Part shown: piece after piece, positions 51,463 to 60,104 of the stretch
How the letters are laid out: every line of letters starts with the position of its first letter
Numbering within the stretch: the first letter of the stretch is position 1
NCBI RefSeq assembly: GCF_947496385.1
Contig: NZ_CANMCP010000004.1
Location: 186,001 to 250,000, forward strand
Source of the DNA: an uncultured Croceicoccus sp.
Lineage (GTDB): Bacteria; Pseudomonadota; Alphaproteobacteria; Sphingomonadales; Sphingomonadaceae
Direction of reading: 5' to 3'
Length of the DNA: 64,000 bases
The notes under the pieces: generated by a model
The model's input: the letters and a program-made list of their open reading frames with translations, nothing else
What the model was told of the DNA's origin: nothing
The model's database searches: none
Translations under genes and position numbers: made by a program

Positions 51463-51965
51463 TACGAACGGCCCGTGATGCGGCGCACTTCGCGCTGCAC
51501 GATGCGTTCGACGATCTCGGGCAGGTTGTCGTCGAGCCATTGCTTGAGCATGGGGCGCAGCATCTCGCGGATCATCTCCTCCAGCGCATTGTTCGGCGGC
51601 CCGCTGGCCGACGGCGGCGTGGCCGACAGGCCGGACAAGGCGGCCAGCGATTCGCCAATGGCATCGCGCGCTGCATTCTCGATCAGGGGGGCATCGCCAT
51701 CCGCCTCGCGCCCGTCCCGTGCGAAGTCGTCCCGCCGCGCCGTTTCCTCCGACGCAAATTCGGTCATGGCGCGATGGTCCCCGCGCGCATCGGCCCTGTC
51801 GCGTTCGTGCCAATCGGCGTCCTGCGCGCCGGCATCATGGCGGGCCGGTTCGGCACGGCGCGACATCGGTGCATCGCCGCCGGACGGGTGACGATCGTCG
51901 CGGATGATGACCTTCTTGATCGAACGGAGAATCTCGTCGACCGATTGTTCGCCGTCCTGTGGCAA
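51462..51965 (-). CDS. popZ: PopZ-like polar organising protein (DUF2497)
   Basis: In Caulobacter, PopZ forms a polar matrix that captures ParB-parS. This 167-residue protein has the N-terminal helix [15 protein letters not shown] (about 6-20), a long charged, Asp/Arg/Glu-rich disordered middle, and the DUF2497 C-terminal oligomerisation block [19 protein letters not shown] followed by [10 protein letters not shown] prefer the TTG start at 51965 (AAGGG upstream); a start at 52058 would overlap tolC by 59 bases. It is co-oriented with tolC and the pcm-like gene, matching alphaproteobacterial synteny (tolC-DUF2497). Confidence 0.83.
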   Translation of the reverse strand: MPQDGEQSVDEILRSIKKVIIRDDRHPSGGDAPMSRRAEPARHDAGAQDADWHERDRADARGDHRAMTEFASEETARRDDFARDGREADGDAPLIENAARDAIGESLAALSGLSATPPSASGPPNNALEEMIREMLRPMLKQWLDDNLPEIVERIVQREVRRITGRS

Positions 51966-51999
51966 TGAAATCCCTTTCGCTGTGCCCGGTCGAGGCACC

Positions 52000-53493
52000 C
52001 TATTGCGGGGTGAGAACCGGCTGTTCCGGGATTCTGGCGTCTTGTGCCGGCGTGTCAACGGTGCGGGTCGATTGCGCGACCGGATCGTCGTCGCTGGCCC
52101 AGTCCCACCAATTGCCGGTCACGCGATCATATCCGGCGATCGGATCGTAAAGCGGCCCGACCTCGAGCGCGAGATCCTCCGCCTCCGCCTTCCCCATCGC
52201 GGCGAGCAGCGAGAACCCCGCGACATAGGCGTTGCGGCGCGCGGTCACGAGCTGCACCTGCGCATTGAGGAATTCGCGTTCGGCATCGAGGATATCGAGC
52301 ACGGTGCGATTGCCGACGGTGTTTTCCGCGCGCACCCCTTCAAGGCTGAGTTCCGCGGCATCGACGGCGGTGGTGGACGCGTCGATCACCTGCCGCGCCG
52401 CGATCCACGAGGCATAGGAGGCACGCACCTGCGCGATCACGTCCCGCTCGATCGCGATCTCGTTTTCAAGCTGCGAGGAGGCGCGGGCCTGCGCCTGCCG
52501 TTCGAGCGCGGCGGGGCGGCCGCCCTGAAAGATCGGCACGCGGAGCCGGGCGCCTGCCTGCGCCGTGGTTTCGGCCTGCTGGATGAGTGCGGAGTTCACC
52601 CCGCCGAGCGTGCCGAAGAAATTCTGATAGCCCCCGCTGGTATAGACCTCGAGCGTGGGGAGACGGCCGGCGCCGGCCACGCGAATGTCGTATTGCGCCG
52701 CCTGGCTGCGTTCGCGCGCGGCGAGCAGGTCGGGATTTTCGCTTAAGGCGACCTCGACCGCGGCCTGCGGGCTATCGGGAAGATTGGGGAGCGGCGGCGG
52801 CGGTTGCAGGTCGGTCGGTGCCTCTCCGACAAGCTGAATATAGCGTTCGCGGCTCGCGATGAGATTCGACTGCGCGGTGAGCAGGTCGCTTTGCGCAAGA
52901 GCGAGGCGCGAGCCCGACTGCGCGACATCGGTGCGCGTGAGGATGCCGATCTCGAACCGGTCGCGGGTCGATTGCAGGTTGATGCCCAGCGCATCGACAT
53001 TCTGCCGGTTGAGCCGGACGACCGCGGAATCGCGGATCACGTCCATGTAGGCGGCGACGACCTGGTTGAAGATCGTGCTCTCGGTACCGCGCAGGTCGGC
53101 GCGCCCGGCCTGCACGCGCTCCTTGGCCGCGCGGATCGAATTGCGCACCGACCCGCCCTGATAGATCGGCACGGACAGTTCGAGCCCGCCGTTGAACGCG
53201 CGGTCGGGCGCGGTGAAGGCGTTCGAACTTTGCCGCAGGAATTCGATATAGGTGCCGGTGGCCGCCACATTGGGGCGTTCGTCCGCCTCGTTGATGGCGA
53301 CATTGGCGTCCACGGCGCGCAAATCGGCCCGCGCGGCCTGCACCGTGGGGTTCGACCGATACGCCTGTGCCAATGCTTCCTGCAGCGTATCGGCATGTGC
53401 CGCCGTGCCGAATGCCAGGGCCGAACATGCCGCGACGCGGACGAGCAGGCGCGCAGCCGTCCGGGGAGGCGAACCCATCACGCCGCGCTGCAT
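52000..53493 (-). CDS. tolC: TolC family outer membrane efflux protein
   Basis: TolC is the trimeric outer-membrane channel of tripartite efflux and type I secretion. It has 497 residues. A signal peptide (RLLVRVAACSALAFGTAAHA, about 15-34) is followed by DTLQEALAQAYRSNPTVQAA and the repeated helical layout. In the second half, the string ALSENPDLLAARERSQAAQY mirrors the first repeat. Coiled-coil strings GLSLEGVRAENTVGNRTVLD-like and EREFLNAQVQL are typical. It follows the pcm-like gene by 2 bases; start 53493 or 53478. Confidence 0.93.
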   Translation of the reverse strand: MQRGVMGSPPRTAARLLVRVAACSALAFGTAAHADTLQEALAQAYRSNPTVQAARADLRAVDANVAINEADERPNVAATGTYIEFLRQSSNAFTAPDRAFNGGLELSVPIYQGGSVRNSIRAAKERVQAGRADLRGTESTIFNQVVAAYMDVIRDSAVVRLNRQNVDALGINLQSTRDRFEIGILTRTDVAQSGSRLALAQSDLLTAQSNLIASRERYIQLVGEAPTDLQPPPPLPNLPDSPQAAVEVALSENPDLLAARERSQAAQYDIRVAGAGRLPTLEVYTSGGYQNFFGTLGGVNSALIQQAETTAQAGARLRVPIFQGGRPAALERQAQARASSQLENEIAIERDVIAQVRASYASWIAARQVIDASTTAVDAAELSLEGVRAENTVGNRTVLDILDAEREFLNAQVQLVTARRNAYVAGFSLLAAMGKAEAEDLALEVGPLYDPIAGYDRVTGNWWDWASDDDPVAQSTRTVDTPAQDARIPEQPVLTPQ

Positions 53494-53495
53494 GG

Positions 53496-54161
53496 TTAGA
53501 AGCTCCAGCTTTTCGGTTTCGCAAAGGCGGAGAGAATCGGGAAACCCATTTCGGCGAGCGGCTGCACCGCGATGGCGTCGCCCGATTTGCGGCCGATCGC
53601 GATCCGGGTCACGCCGCGGGTCACGGTGCCCATGACGATGCGGCCATTATCGCCCAGTTGATTCGCGAAATCTGTGGGAAGCGCCTCGACCGCGCCGTCG
53701 ATCACGATGAGGTCGTAGGGCGCACCATCGGGCAGCCCTTTTTCAAGCGCGGCATTGTGCCAGTTGCCGCGCCCGTTGTGCGGACAGGCACCCGACAGGC
53801 GGGCATCGGGTTCGACCACGTCGAGCGTTGCGACACGCGGGCCGAGCAGCGCGGCGAGATAGCCGGTCCCGCCCGCGATCAGGAGCGCGCGGTCGGCATC
53901 GCGCGGGCGTGCCTCCTGCAACAGTCGCGCCTGCGCAAAGGGGGAGGACATCGCGCGCCCTTCACCCAGCGGCAGCGACCGGTCCATATAGGCGACGGAA
54001 CGCAGGTCGGCAGCGACGTAATCCTCGCGCGGGGCGGTGCCCATCGCGTCGAGCAGCCAGTCGGCGGTGATGCCGCTGGGGCGAAGCTGGCTGTCGATCA
54101 TGGCGCGGCGGGCGCGGGCGAAATCCTGGGGAGTGACGGTGTCGGCGGGGGCGGTCGCCAT
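53496..54161 (-). CDS. Protein-L-isoaspartate O-methyltransferase family protein
   Basis: A 221-residue SAM-dependent protein of the PCM family. It has MIDSQLRPSGITADWLLDAM near the N-terminus, AMGTAPREDYVAADL, the motif I region LLIAGGTGYLAALLG, and LIVIDGAVEALP. The N-terminal helix and length fit Pcm, but the usual SQPY string is replaced by SSPFAQARLL, so substrate use as a repair enzyme is uncertain. The ATG at 54161 is chosen over an unsupported upstream extension. It forms a tight group with tolC and popZ. Confidence 0.78.
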   Translation of the reverse strand: MATAPADTVTPQDFARARRAMIDSQLRPSGITADWLLDAMGTAPREDYVAADLRSVAYMDRSLPLGEGRAMSSPFAQARLLQEARPRDADRALLIAGGTGYLAALLGPRVATLDVVEPDARLSGACPHNGRGNWHNAALEKGLPDGAPYDLIVIDGAVEALPTDFANQLGDNGRIVMGTVTRGVTRIAIGRKSGDAIAVQPLAEMGFPILSAFAKPKSWSF

Positions 54162-54390
54162 GGTGATTCTCTTCTTTCGCAAAAGGATCCGGTTCGGGCA
54201 CTGTCTTAGCACAATAATACAGTCATGCAATCGCCCGATGAGCGCGGGCGTTACCCGATCGCGCGCGCGGGTAAAAGACCCGATGTGGCACGCCATCTTG
54301 GCAATCGCGGGACGGGCGGGTAGAGGCGCCAGAATACAGGTAACGGGCATGAGCAACGGGCGCGAGGCGCCGCATGACGGGGACAAGACG

Positions 54391-55917
54391 ATGGCGCAAA
54401 TGGTGACAATCGAGGAAGCGGACCTTATCGACAGCGTGGCCGACGCGCTGCAATACATCAGCTTCTATCACCCGATGGATTACATCAAGGCGCTCGGCGA
54501 GGCGCATGATGCCGAGGCGAACCCCGCCGCCAAGGACGCGATCGCGCAGATCCTCACCAACAGCCGCATGTGCGCCGAAGGGCACCGCCCGATCTGCCAG
54601 GACACCGGCATCGTCAACGTTTTCGTCAAATGGGGTCAGAATTGCCGCCTAGCCTCCGACCGCAGCATGCAGGAGGTCGTGGATGAAGGGGTGCGGCGCG
54701 CCTATAACAACCCGGAAAACAAGCTGCGCGCCTCGATCCTCGCCGATCCGGCCTTCACCCGCCGCAATACGAAGGACAACACCCCGTGCGTGCTGTCGGT
54801 CGAAATGGTGCCGGGCGACACGGTGTCGGTCGATGTCGCGGCGAAGGGCGGCGGCAGCGAGAACAAGTCCAAGTTCAAGATGATGAACCCGTCGGACAAT
54901 ATCGTCGACTGGGTGCTCGAAATGATCCCGCAGATGGGCGCCGGCTGGTGCCCGCCCGGCATGCTGGGCATCGGGATCGGCGGCACGGCGGAACATTGCG
55001 TGAAGCTGGCGAAGCAATCGCTGATGGATCCGATCGACATGGGGCAGCTGAAACAGCGGGGGCCGCAGAACGATATCGAGAAGCTGCGCATCGAGATTTT
55101 CGACAAGGTCAACGCGCTCGGCATCGGGGCGCAGGGGCTGGGCGGGCTGTCCACCGTGCTCGACGTGAAGATCCTCGACTGGCCGTGCCATGCCGCGGGC
55201 AAGCCGGTCGCGATGATCCCCAATTGCGCCGCGACCCGCCACGCCCATTTCACCCTCGACGGCAGCGGGCCCAGCTTCATCGACCCGCCCAAGCTCGACG
55301 AATGGCCCAAGGTCGGCTGGAAACCCGACGATTCGGCACGCCGCGTCGATCTCGACACGCTGACCGCGGAGGAGGTGCAGAGCTGGAAGCATGGCGACCG
55401 GCTGCTGCTTTCCGGCCACATGCTCACCGGGCGTGACGCGGCGCACAAGCGTATTGCCGACATGCTGCAGCGCGGGGAGGAGCTGCCCGTCGAATTCAAG
55501 GGCCGGGCGATCTACTATGTCGGGCCGGTCGATCCGGTCGTGGGCGAGGTGGTCGGCCCCGCCGGCCCCACCACCGCGACGCGCATGGACAAGTTCACCG
55601 ACATGATGCTCGATCTCGGCCTGCTCGCCATGATCGGCAAGGCGGAGCGCGGGCAGGGCGCCGTCGACGTGATCGCAAAGCACAAGGTCGCCTATCTGAT
55701 GGCGACGGGCGGCGCGGCCTATCTCGTGTCGCGCGCGATCAAGGATGCAAAGGTCGTCGGGTTCGAGGATCTCGGCATGGAGGCGATCTACGAATTCCGG
55801 GTCGAGGACATGCCCGTCACCGTCGCCGTCGATGCAGAGGGCAAGAACGTGCACACGCTTGCCCCGCTGGTCTGGCGTGAGAAGATCGCGAAGGAAGGGC
55901 TGCTCACCGCCGGTTGA
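54391..55917 (+). CDS. Fumarate hydratase class I
   Basis: The [4Fe-4S] enzyme hydrates fumarate to malate in the TCA cycle. It has 508 residues from the ATG at 54391 (an alternative at 54349 adds 14). The alpha portion contains NSRMCAEGHRPICQDTGIVN, with a conserved cysteine, and GAGWCPPGMLGIGIGG. The beta portion contains MLTGRDAAHKRIADML and VGPAGPTTATRMDKF. Both alpha and beta halves are in one chain, as in single-gene class I fumarases. It stands alone between the pcm-like gene and the two-component pair. Confidence 0.93.
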   Translation: MAQMVTIEEADLIDSVADALQYISFYHPMDYIKALGEAHDAEANPAAKDAIAQILTNSRMCAEGHRPICQDTGIVNVFVKWGQNCRLASDRSMQEVVDEGVRRAYNNPENKLRASILADPAFTRRNTKDNTPCVLSVEMVPGDTVSVDVAAKGGGSENKSKFKMMNPSDNIVDWVLEMIPQMGAGWCPPGMLGIGIGGTAEHCVKLAKQSLMDPIDMGQLKQRGPQNDIEKLRIEIFDKVNALGIGAQGLGGLSTVLDVKILDWPCHAAGKPVAMIPNCAATRHAHFTLDGSGPSFIDPPKLDEWPKVGWKPDDSARRVDLDTLTAEEVQSWKHGDRLLLSGHMLTGRDAAHKRIADMLQRGEELPVEFKGRAIYYVGPVDPVVGEVVGPAGPTTATRMDKFTDMMLDLGLLAMIGKAERGQGAVDVIAKHKVAYLMATGGAAYLVSRAIKDAKVVGFEDLGMEAIYEFRVEDMPVTVAVDAEGKNVHTLAPLVWREKIAKEGLLTAG

Positions 55918-56022
55918 GCCGGCATGGCGCGTGCGCGTCATTCGACGGGCGACAGACTGGCATCGACAGGCGACATGCGCGCGCTGGCCTATTGCGTGCG
56001 GGCGCGATAGCACAGGGCCGGT

Positions 56023-57363
56023 ATGGATGACGACGCACCGATAGGGCCTGCCCGCGTACCGCTTCCCACCGTCCTTCTGTCGATGGCGGGGCTGTGGGCT
56101 TGCTATTTCGCGCTCGTCACCGCGCGCGGCTGGCTGCTCGAACTGGAGTATCAGGGCGAGTTGCTGGCGCTGCGCGGGGCGGTGTCGCTAGCGAGCATCG
56201 CGGTGACGGTGCTGCTGTGGCTCGTGCTGCGCGGGTTCGACGACCGGCGGATCGGGCTGCGCGTGTTCATCGCGCTGTTCGCGGCATTGCCGGCGGCGCT
56301 GCTCCTCGCCGTCATCAATCAGCGCGTGTTTGCCGATGTCGAGATGCGGGTGAATACGCGCATGGCGGAAAAGCAGGGCCTGCGCATGCACCGGGACGAG
56401 GCGGGCAATCTGCTGGTCGATCTGCCGGGTCTGCGCGCACCCTCCGACGTCGCCCCGCCCGAGGCGCCTTCTGTGCCCGATGGCGATACGAGCGCCCCGT
56501 CCGATGGCGACACCGGTGCGCCGCCGCCGCCGCCCGCAGTGCCGATGCCCGACGACGCGACCTCCGGCACGATCACCATCGACAGCCTCTCCCGCGAGGA
56601 GATGATGTGGCGGCAGCTGACCGATATTGCGCTCGGCCGGTATTTCCTGCTGATTGCGTGGGCGGCCCTTTATATCGCGCTGACGCAGGCGCAGAACGCG
56701 CGCACCGCCGAACGGCGCGAGGGCGAATATCGCCGCGCGGCGAAGGCGGCGGAGCTGCGCTCGCTCCGGTATCAGGTCAATCCGCATTTCCTGTTCAACA
56801 CGCTCAACTCGCTGTCCGCGCTGGTCATGACGAACCGGGCGCAGCAGGCCGAAACCATGATCCAGTCGATCAGCACGTTTTACCGCCGCAGCCTGTCGGG
56901 CGATCCGTCGGGCGATGTTCCGCTGGCCGAGGAGATCGAATTGCAGCGCGCCTATCTCCGCATCGAATCGGTGCGGTTTCCCGAACGGCTCCACACGACT
57001 TTCGACGTGCCTGATGCGCTCGCGGATGCACGGGTGCCGGGCATGATCCTGCAGCCATTGATCGAGAACAGCGTGAAATACGCGGTCGCCCCGCTCACCC
57101 GCCCGGTCACGATCCGCGTGGCGGCGGAGGAGGAATATGGCCGGCTCGTCCTCACCATCGCGGATGACGGGCCGGGCGACACGCTGACGGGCGCCAAGGC
57201 GGAAGGGTGCGGCATCGGCGTGGACAACGTGCGCAATCGCCTGCGCATCCGTTACGGCGAAAACGCCACCGTCGTCAGCGGGAGCACCGGCGCAGGCTGG
57301 CGCACGGTGATCCGCATGCCGCTCGAACGGGTCGGTCCGGCACGCAGGCGGGCCGAGGGATGA
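56023..57363 (+). CDS. LytS/YehU-type sensor histidine kinase
   Basis: A 446-residue kinase. Three N-terminal membrane segments (about 14-34, 50-70, 80-98) precede a Pro/Asp-rich extracytoplasmic or linker stretch of about 100 residues, then a fourth segment (RYFLLIAWAALYIALT, about 206-221). The His_kinase domain has QVNPHFLFNTLNSL (His255 phosphoacceptor), N-box PLIENSVKYAV (Asn349) and G box DDGPGDTLTG. It overlaps the response-regulator gene (ATGA). The ligand is unknown. Confidence 0.9.
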   Translation: MDDDAPIGPARVPLPTVLLSMAGLWACYFALVTARGWLLELEYQGELLALRGAVSLASIAVTVLLWLVLRGFDDRRIGLRVFIALFAALPAALLLAVINQRVFADVEMRVNTRMAEKQGLRMHRDEAGNLLVDLPGLRAPSDVAPPEAPSVPDGDTSAPSDGDTGAPPPPPAVPMPDDATSGTITIDSLSREEMMWRQLTDIALGRYFLLIAWAALYIALTQAQNARTAERREGEYRRAAKAAELRSLRYQVNPHFLFNTLNSLSALVMTNRAQQAETMIQSISTFYRRSLSGDPSGDVPLAEEIELQRAYLRIESVRFPERLHTTFDVPDALADARVPGMILQPLIENSVKYAVAPLTRPVTIRVAAEEEYGRLVLTIADDGPGDTLTGAKAEGCGIGVDNVRNRLRIRYGENATVVSGSTGAGWRTVIRMPLERVGPARRRAEG

Positions 57364-57377
57364 GCGGGGAGGCACGC

Positions 57378-58175
57378 ATGTTGCAGACGCTGATCGTCGA
57401 TGACGAACCGCTGGCGATCGAACGGTTGCAGGTCATCTGCGCGCGTATCGAGACGCTCCGGATCGTGGGCACCGCCGCCGACGGGGCCGCCGCCCTCCGC
57501 ATGATCGAGGCGCTGCGCCCCGATCTCGTCCTGCTCGACATGACGATGCCCGAACTCGACGGGCTGTCGGTCGCACGGCACATCGCCCTTGCATCGCGCG
57601 ATGCGGCGGGCGACGCGCCCCGCCCGGCGGTGATCTTCGTCACCGCGCATGACAGCTTTGCGGTGGAGGCATTCGACCTCGACGCGGTGGATTACGTCCT
57701 GAAACCCGTGGCGGCCGACAGGCTGGAACGGGCGGTGACGCGCGCCCTCTCGCGCAGGGAGGGGAGCGGCGGTGATGGTCGGGGCGGCGACGGGCCACGC
57801 GAAACGCAAGGCGGCGAGCGCTCCGATCCCGACGGCGGCCCCGGCCATATCGACGAATTCTGGGTGCCGCACCGCTCCGAATTGCTGCGCATTGCGGCAC
57901 GCGACGTGCAGCGCATCGATGCGGAACGCGATTATGTCCGCCTGCATGTGGGAGAGGTGAGCTATCTCCTGCTCGAAACGATTGGCGGGCTGGAGGAAAG
58001 GCTTGCGCCGGCCGATTTCATCCGCGTCCATCGTTCGACCATATTGCGCCGCGATTTCATCACCGGGCTGCGCCACGAAGGGCTTGGCGTATGGTGTGCA
58101 GAGCTTGCCGACGACAGCGCGGTGCGGATCGGGCGCACCTATTTGAAAGCGGTGAAGGCGATGGCGGGCCGGTGA
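57378..58175 (+). CDS. LytTR family response regulator
   Basis: A 265-residue regulator with a receiver domain: VDDEPLAIERLQ (acidic pocket), LVLLDMTMPELDG (Asp54), FVTAHD (Thr89) and VLKPVA (Lys109). A Gly/Asp-rich linker leads to a LytTR DNA-binding domain with DVQRIDAERDYVRLHVGEVS and FIRVHRSTILRRDFI. The ATG at 57378 has GGGGAGG upstream; 57360 (overlapping the kinase stop) is an alternative. Downstream targets are unknown; no LytTR-type repeats are evident nearby. Confidence 0.92.
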   Translation: MLQTLIVDDEPLAIERLQVICARIETLRIVGTAADGAAALRMIEALRPDLVLLDMTMPELDGLSVARHIALASRDAAGDAPRPAVIFVTAHDSFAVEAFDLDAVDYVLKPVAADRLERAVTRALSRREGSGGDGRGGDGPRETQGGERSDPDGGPGHIDEFWVPHRSELLRIAARDVQRIDAERDYVRLHVGEVSYLLLETIGGLEERLAPADFIRVHRSTILRRDFITGLRHEGLGVWCAELADDSAVRIGRTYLKAVKAMAGR

Positions 58176-58227
58176 ACGCCGGGTCGCTTCTGGCGTAAGA
58201 GGAGGCCGTGCCCCCTCATCACGCGAA

Positions 58228-58264
58228 AGCGCCCGGACCGGGGGACTGGTCCGGGCCGGGCGCC
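58228..58264. other. GC-rich inverted repeat after the LytTR gene
   Basis: GCGCCCGG ... CCGGGCGC with an inner GGACCGG / CCGGTCC-type repeat forms a strong hairpin between the response regulator and urcA (-). There is no T tract on either side, so terminator activity is uncertain; it is in position to act at the end of either convergent transcript. Confidence 0.5.
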
Positions 58265-58285
58265 GACGGCTGATGCTTGGGGCGT

Positions 58286-58633
58286 TCAGCCGCCGTAACG
58301 GGCGTTGTTGATCGCGGTGGCCATCTGTCCCTCGCTGCGCTGAAGCGCGATGCGGACACAGGCTTTCTGCTCGTCCGGCGTGGCGACCATGCCGCTCACG
58401 GTGTAGAGGCACACGTCATAGGCGGCGGCCTTCACCCGCTTTTCGAGCATGCGCTGACCTTCCTCGGTCGACAGGTCGAGGTCGTTCACCTGGACCGTTT
58501 TCGTGACGCCCTTGTCGGCACCGCGCTGGACCCAGGGTTCGGCGTGCGCGGATGTTGCGACCAGCGGCGCGGCCAGCACGGCGGCGGCGGTCAGGGCGGG
58601 GGCGAACGTTTTCTTGAAAGTGCGTGCAAACAT
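58286..58633 (-). CDS. urcA: UrcA family protein (secreted)
   Basis: A 115-residue UrcA-family protein of alphaproteobacteria. A basic N-terminus and hydrophobic core lead to an AHA-type signal cleavage (TSAHAEPW, about 28-35). The mature part has VNDLDLSTEEGQRMLEKRVK (family core), with two cysteines (DVCLY, KACVR). The function is unknown. It reads toward the response regulator. Confidence 0.85.
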   Translation of the reverse strand: MFARTFKKTFAPALTAAAVLAAPLVATSAHAEPWVQRGADKGVTKTVQVNDLDLSTEEGQRMLEKRVKAAAYDVCLYTVSGMVATPDEQKACVRIALQRSEGQMATAINNARYGG

Positions 58634-58892
58634 GGTTTCGGTTCCTTCTCGTTACGGCCTCGCGAAGGTGTCGGAAGAAGCGAGTGCCTGTTGACGAAGA
58701 CCGGTCTATGCCGCCGCCCGCCGCGCCGCACGCCGCCTTCGCCCAGCGGCACATTCGGGTCGTCCGGCGTCGAGCATGGCCGACGAACGACCGACCGGCA
58801 TCGGCAAACGACATGGCCGGGTTTGGGGCGACTCCCCGAAGCGCGCGTCGGCGGTGGGCGAATCGCCGCGATGGGCGTAGGCTGCGGTCGCA
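58634..58892. other. Divergent intergenic region, urcA / small membrane protein
   Basis: These 259 bases separate divergent starts. The urcA ribosome-binding site (AAGGAA on the minus strand) lies at the left edge. The rest is GC-rich with no promoter pair I can defend and no gene; frames that cross it are overlapping artefacts. Confidence 0.4.
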
Positions 58893-59159
58893 ATGGCGCT
58901 GATCCTTCCCTTCCTCCTCGGCATGATCAATTTCGCGATGCAGCGGGCCGTCCTCGAAAGCGGGCATCCAGCGCTGGGGCGGATGCCGTGGTTCGTGCAC
59001 AAGCTGGGCGGGCGGATCGCACTCGGCAGCGAGTTTGCGATCCTGCTCGCCGCGATGCTGATGGTGGGGACCGGGGCCATGTGGGCGGGCTGGGTCTATG
59101 CCGGCTATACCGCGGTGAATGCGGTGGCGGTCTGGCTTATCGTGACGCGGCGGGTGTGA
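58893..59159 (+). CDS. Small hydrophobic membrane protein
   Basis: An 88-residue protein with two or three hydrophobic segments: ALILPFLLGMINFAM (2-16), EFAILLAAMLMVGTGAMWAGW (about 47-67) and YTAVNAVAVWLIV (about 72-84). No family is recognised with certainty. It lies 86 bases before the lipid kinase on the same strand; the two may be co-transcribed. Confidence 0.6.
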   Translation: MALILPFLLGMINFAMQRAVLESGHPALGRMPWFVHKLGGRIALGSEFAILLAAMLMVGTGAMWAGWVYAGYTAVNAVAVWLIVTRRV

Positions 59160-59245
59160 ACGGTCAGGCCATGCCGGGTGCAATATATTCGGGCGAGGGG
59201 GGAACCGGCCCGCCGATGCCGCGCTGTGATGGCATGAGTTCGCAC

Positions 59246-60082
59246 ATGCCTTTATGGCTTCTGGTCAACGGAACCAGCGGCAGCCATCAGCAGGGCCGCA
59301 TCGAAATGCTGCGCGAGCGGCTCTCGCTTTCGGGGCGCGGCCCGGACCGGATTCTCGATTGCCAGACCGACGGCATGCCCGATCGCGCCGCGCTCGAAGC
59401 GGCGGGCGTCGGCACGCTGGCGGTGCATGGCGGCGACGGCACGATCAATGGCGCGGTCACCAATGTGGAGGGGTGGGACGGGCAATTGCTCCCCCTGCCG
59501 GGCGGAACGGCCAATCTCCTGTGCCACAGGCTCTATACCGACGCGGATCTGGAACGGATCGTGGCGCAATTCACCGCCGGCAACCTGTCGCGGCGGCGCA
59601 TCGGCTGCGTGTGCTGCGACAAGGGGCTGGCGCTTTCGGAAATGCTGCTCGGCCCCGGCGCGAAATGGGCCGACGTGCGCGAGGACATGCGCGGCTACGA
59701 TATTGGCAAGTTCGTGGAGGACGCGCTCGACGCCGCGGGGCAGAGCGTGAACGGGCCGATGGTCCGGCTGGTGCGCCCGGCACTGGGCAAGGCGGCTGGC
59801 TATTCGGGGGTGCGGCTGGTTCCACGCGTCGACGATTTCGCGGTGGAGGGGTACGGCCCGGAAACGCTGGCCGATTTCCTCGCGCAGGGGGCCGCCGTCA
59901 TCGCCCGCAATTTCCGCGAGGGCCCGCACGAAACGCTGGCCTGCGTCGACACGCTCGATTGCGAGACCGAGGGCGACGCGCCGATCGCGATGATGATGGA
60001 CGGCGAACGCTGCGAAGCGGACAGCCCGGTCACGCTCTGGCATCGGCAGCTCGATCTCGACATATTGGGCGAGCGCGCGTGA
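59246..60082 (+). CDS. Diacylglycerol kinase-like lipid kinase
   Basis: A 278-residue DAGK_cat protein. LWLLVNGTSGSHQQGRI starts the domain; HGGDGTINGAV (61-71) and LPLPGGTANLLCHRL are the catalytic-site and nucleotide motifs. It is shorter than YegS-like proteins, with an atypical C-terminal half including CVCCDKGLALSEMLL. The substrate is unknown. Start ATG 59246 or 59234. The phosphoesterase gene begins 22 bases later. Confidence 0.8.
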   Translation: MPLWLLVNGTSGSHQQGRIEMLRERLSLSGRGPDRILDCQTDGMPDRAALEAAGVGTLAVHGGDGTINGAVTNVEGWDGQLLPLPGGTANLLCHRLYTDADLERIVAQFTAGNLSRRRIGCVCCDKGLALSEMLLGPGAKWADVREDMRGYDIGKFVEDALDAAGQSVNGPMVRLVRPALGKAAGYSGVRLVPRVDDFAVEGYGPETLADFLAQGAAVIARNFREGPHETLACVDTLDCETEGDAPIAMMMDGERCEADSPVTLWHRQLDLDILGERA

Positions 60083-60104
60083 CACGCCACCAACAGGGAA
60101 CACC

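Noticed and set aside
58228-58264. Hairpin after the response regulator as an intrinsic terminator
   Set aside because: The stem is strong but neither strand has a T tract, so I list it as an inverted repeat only.
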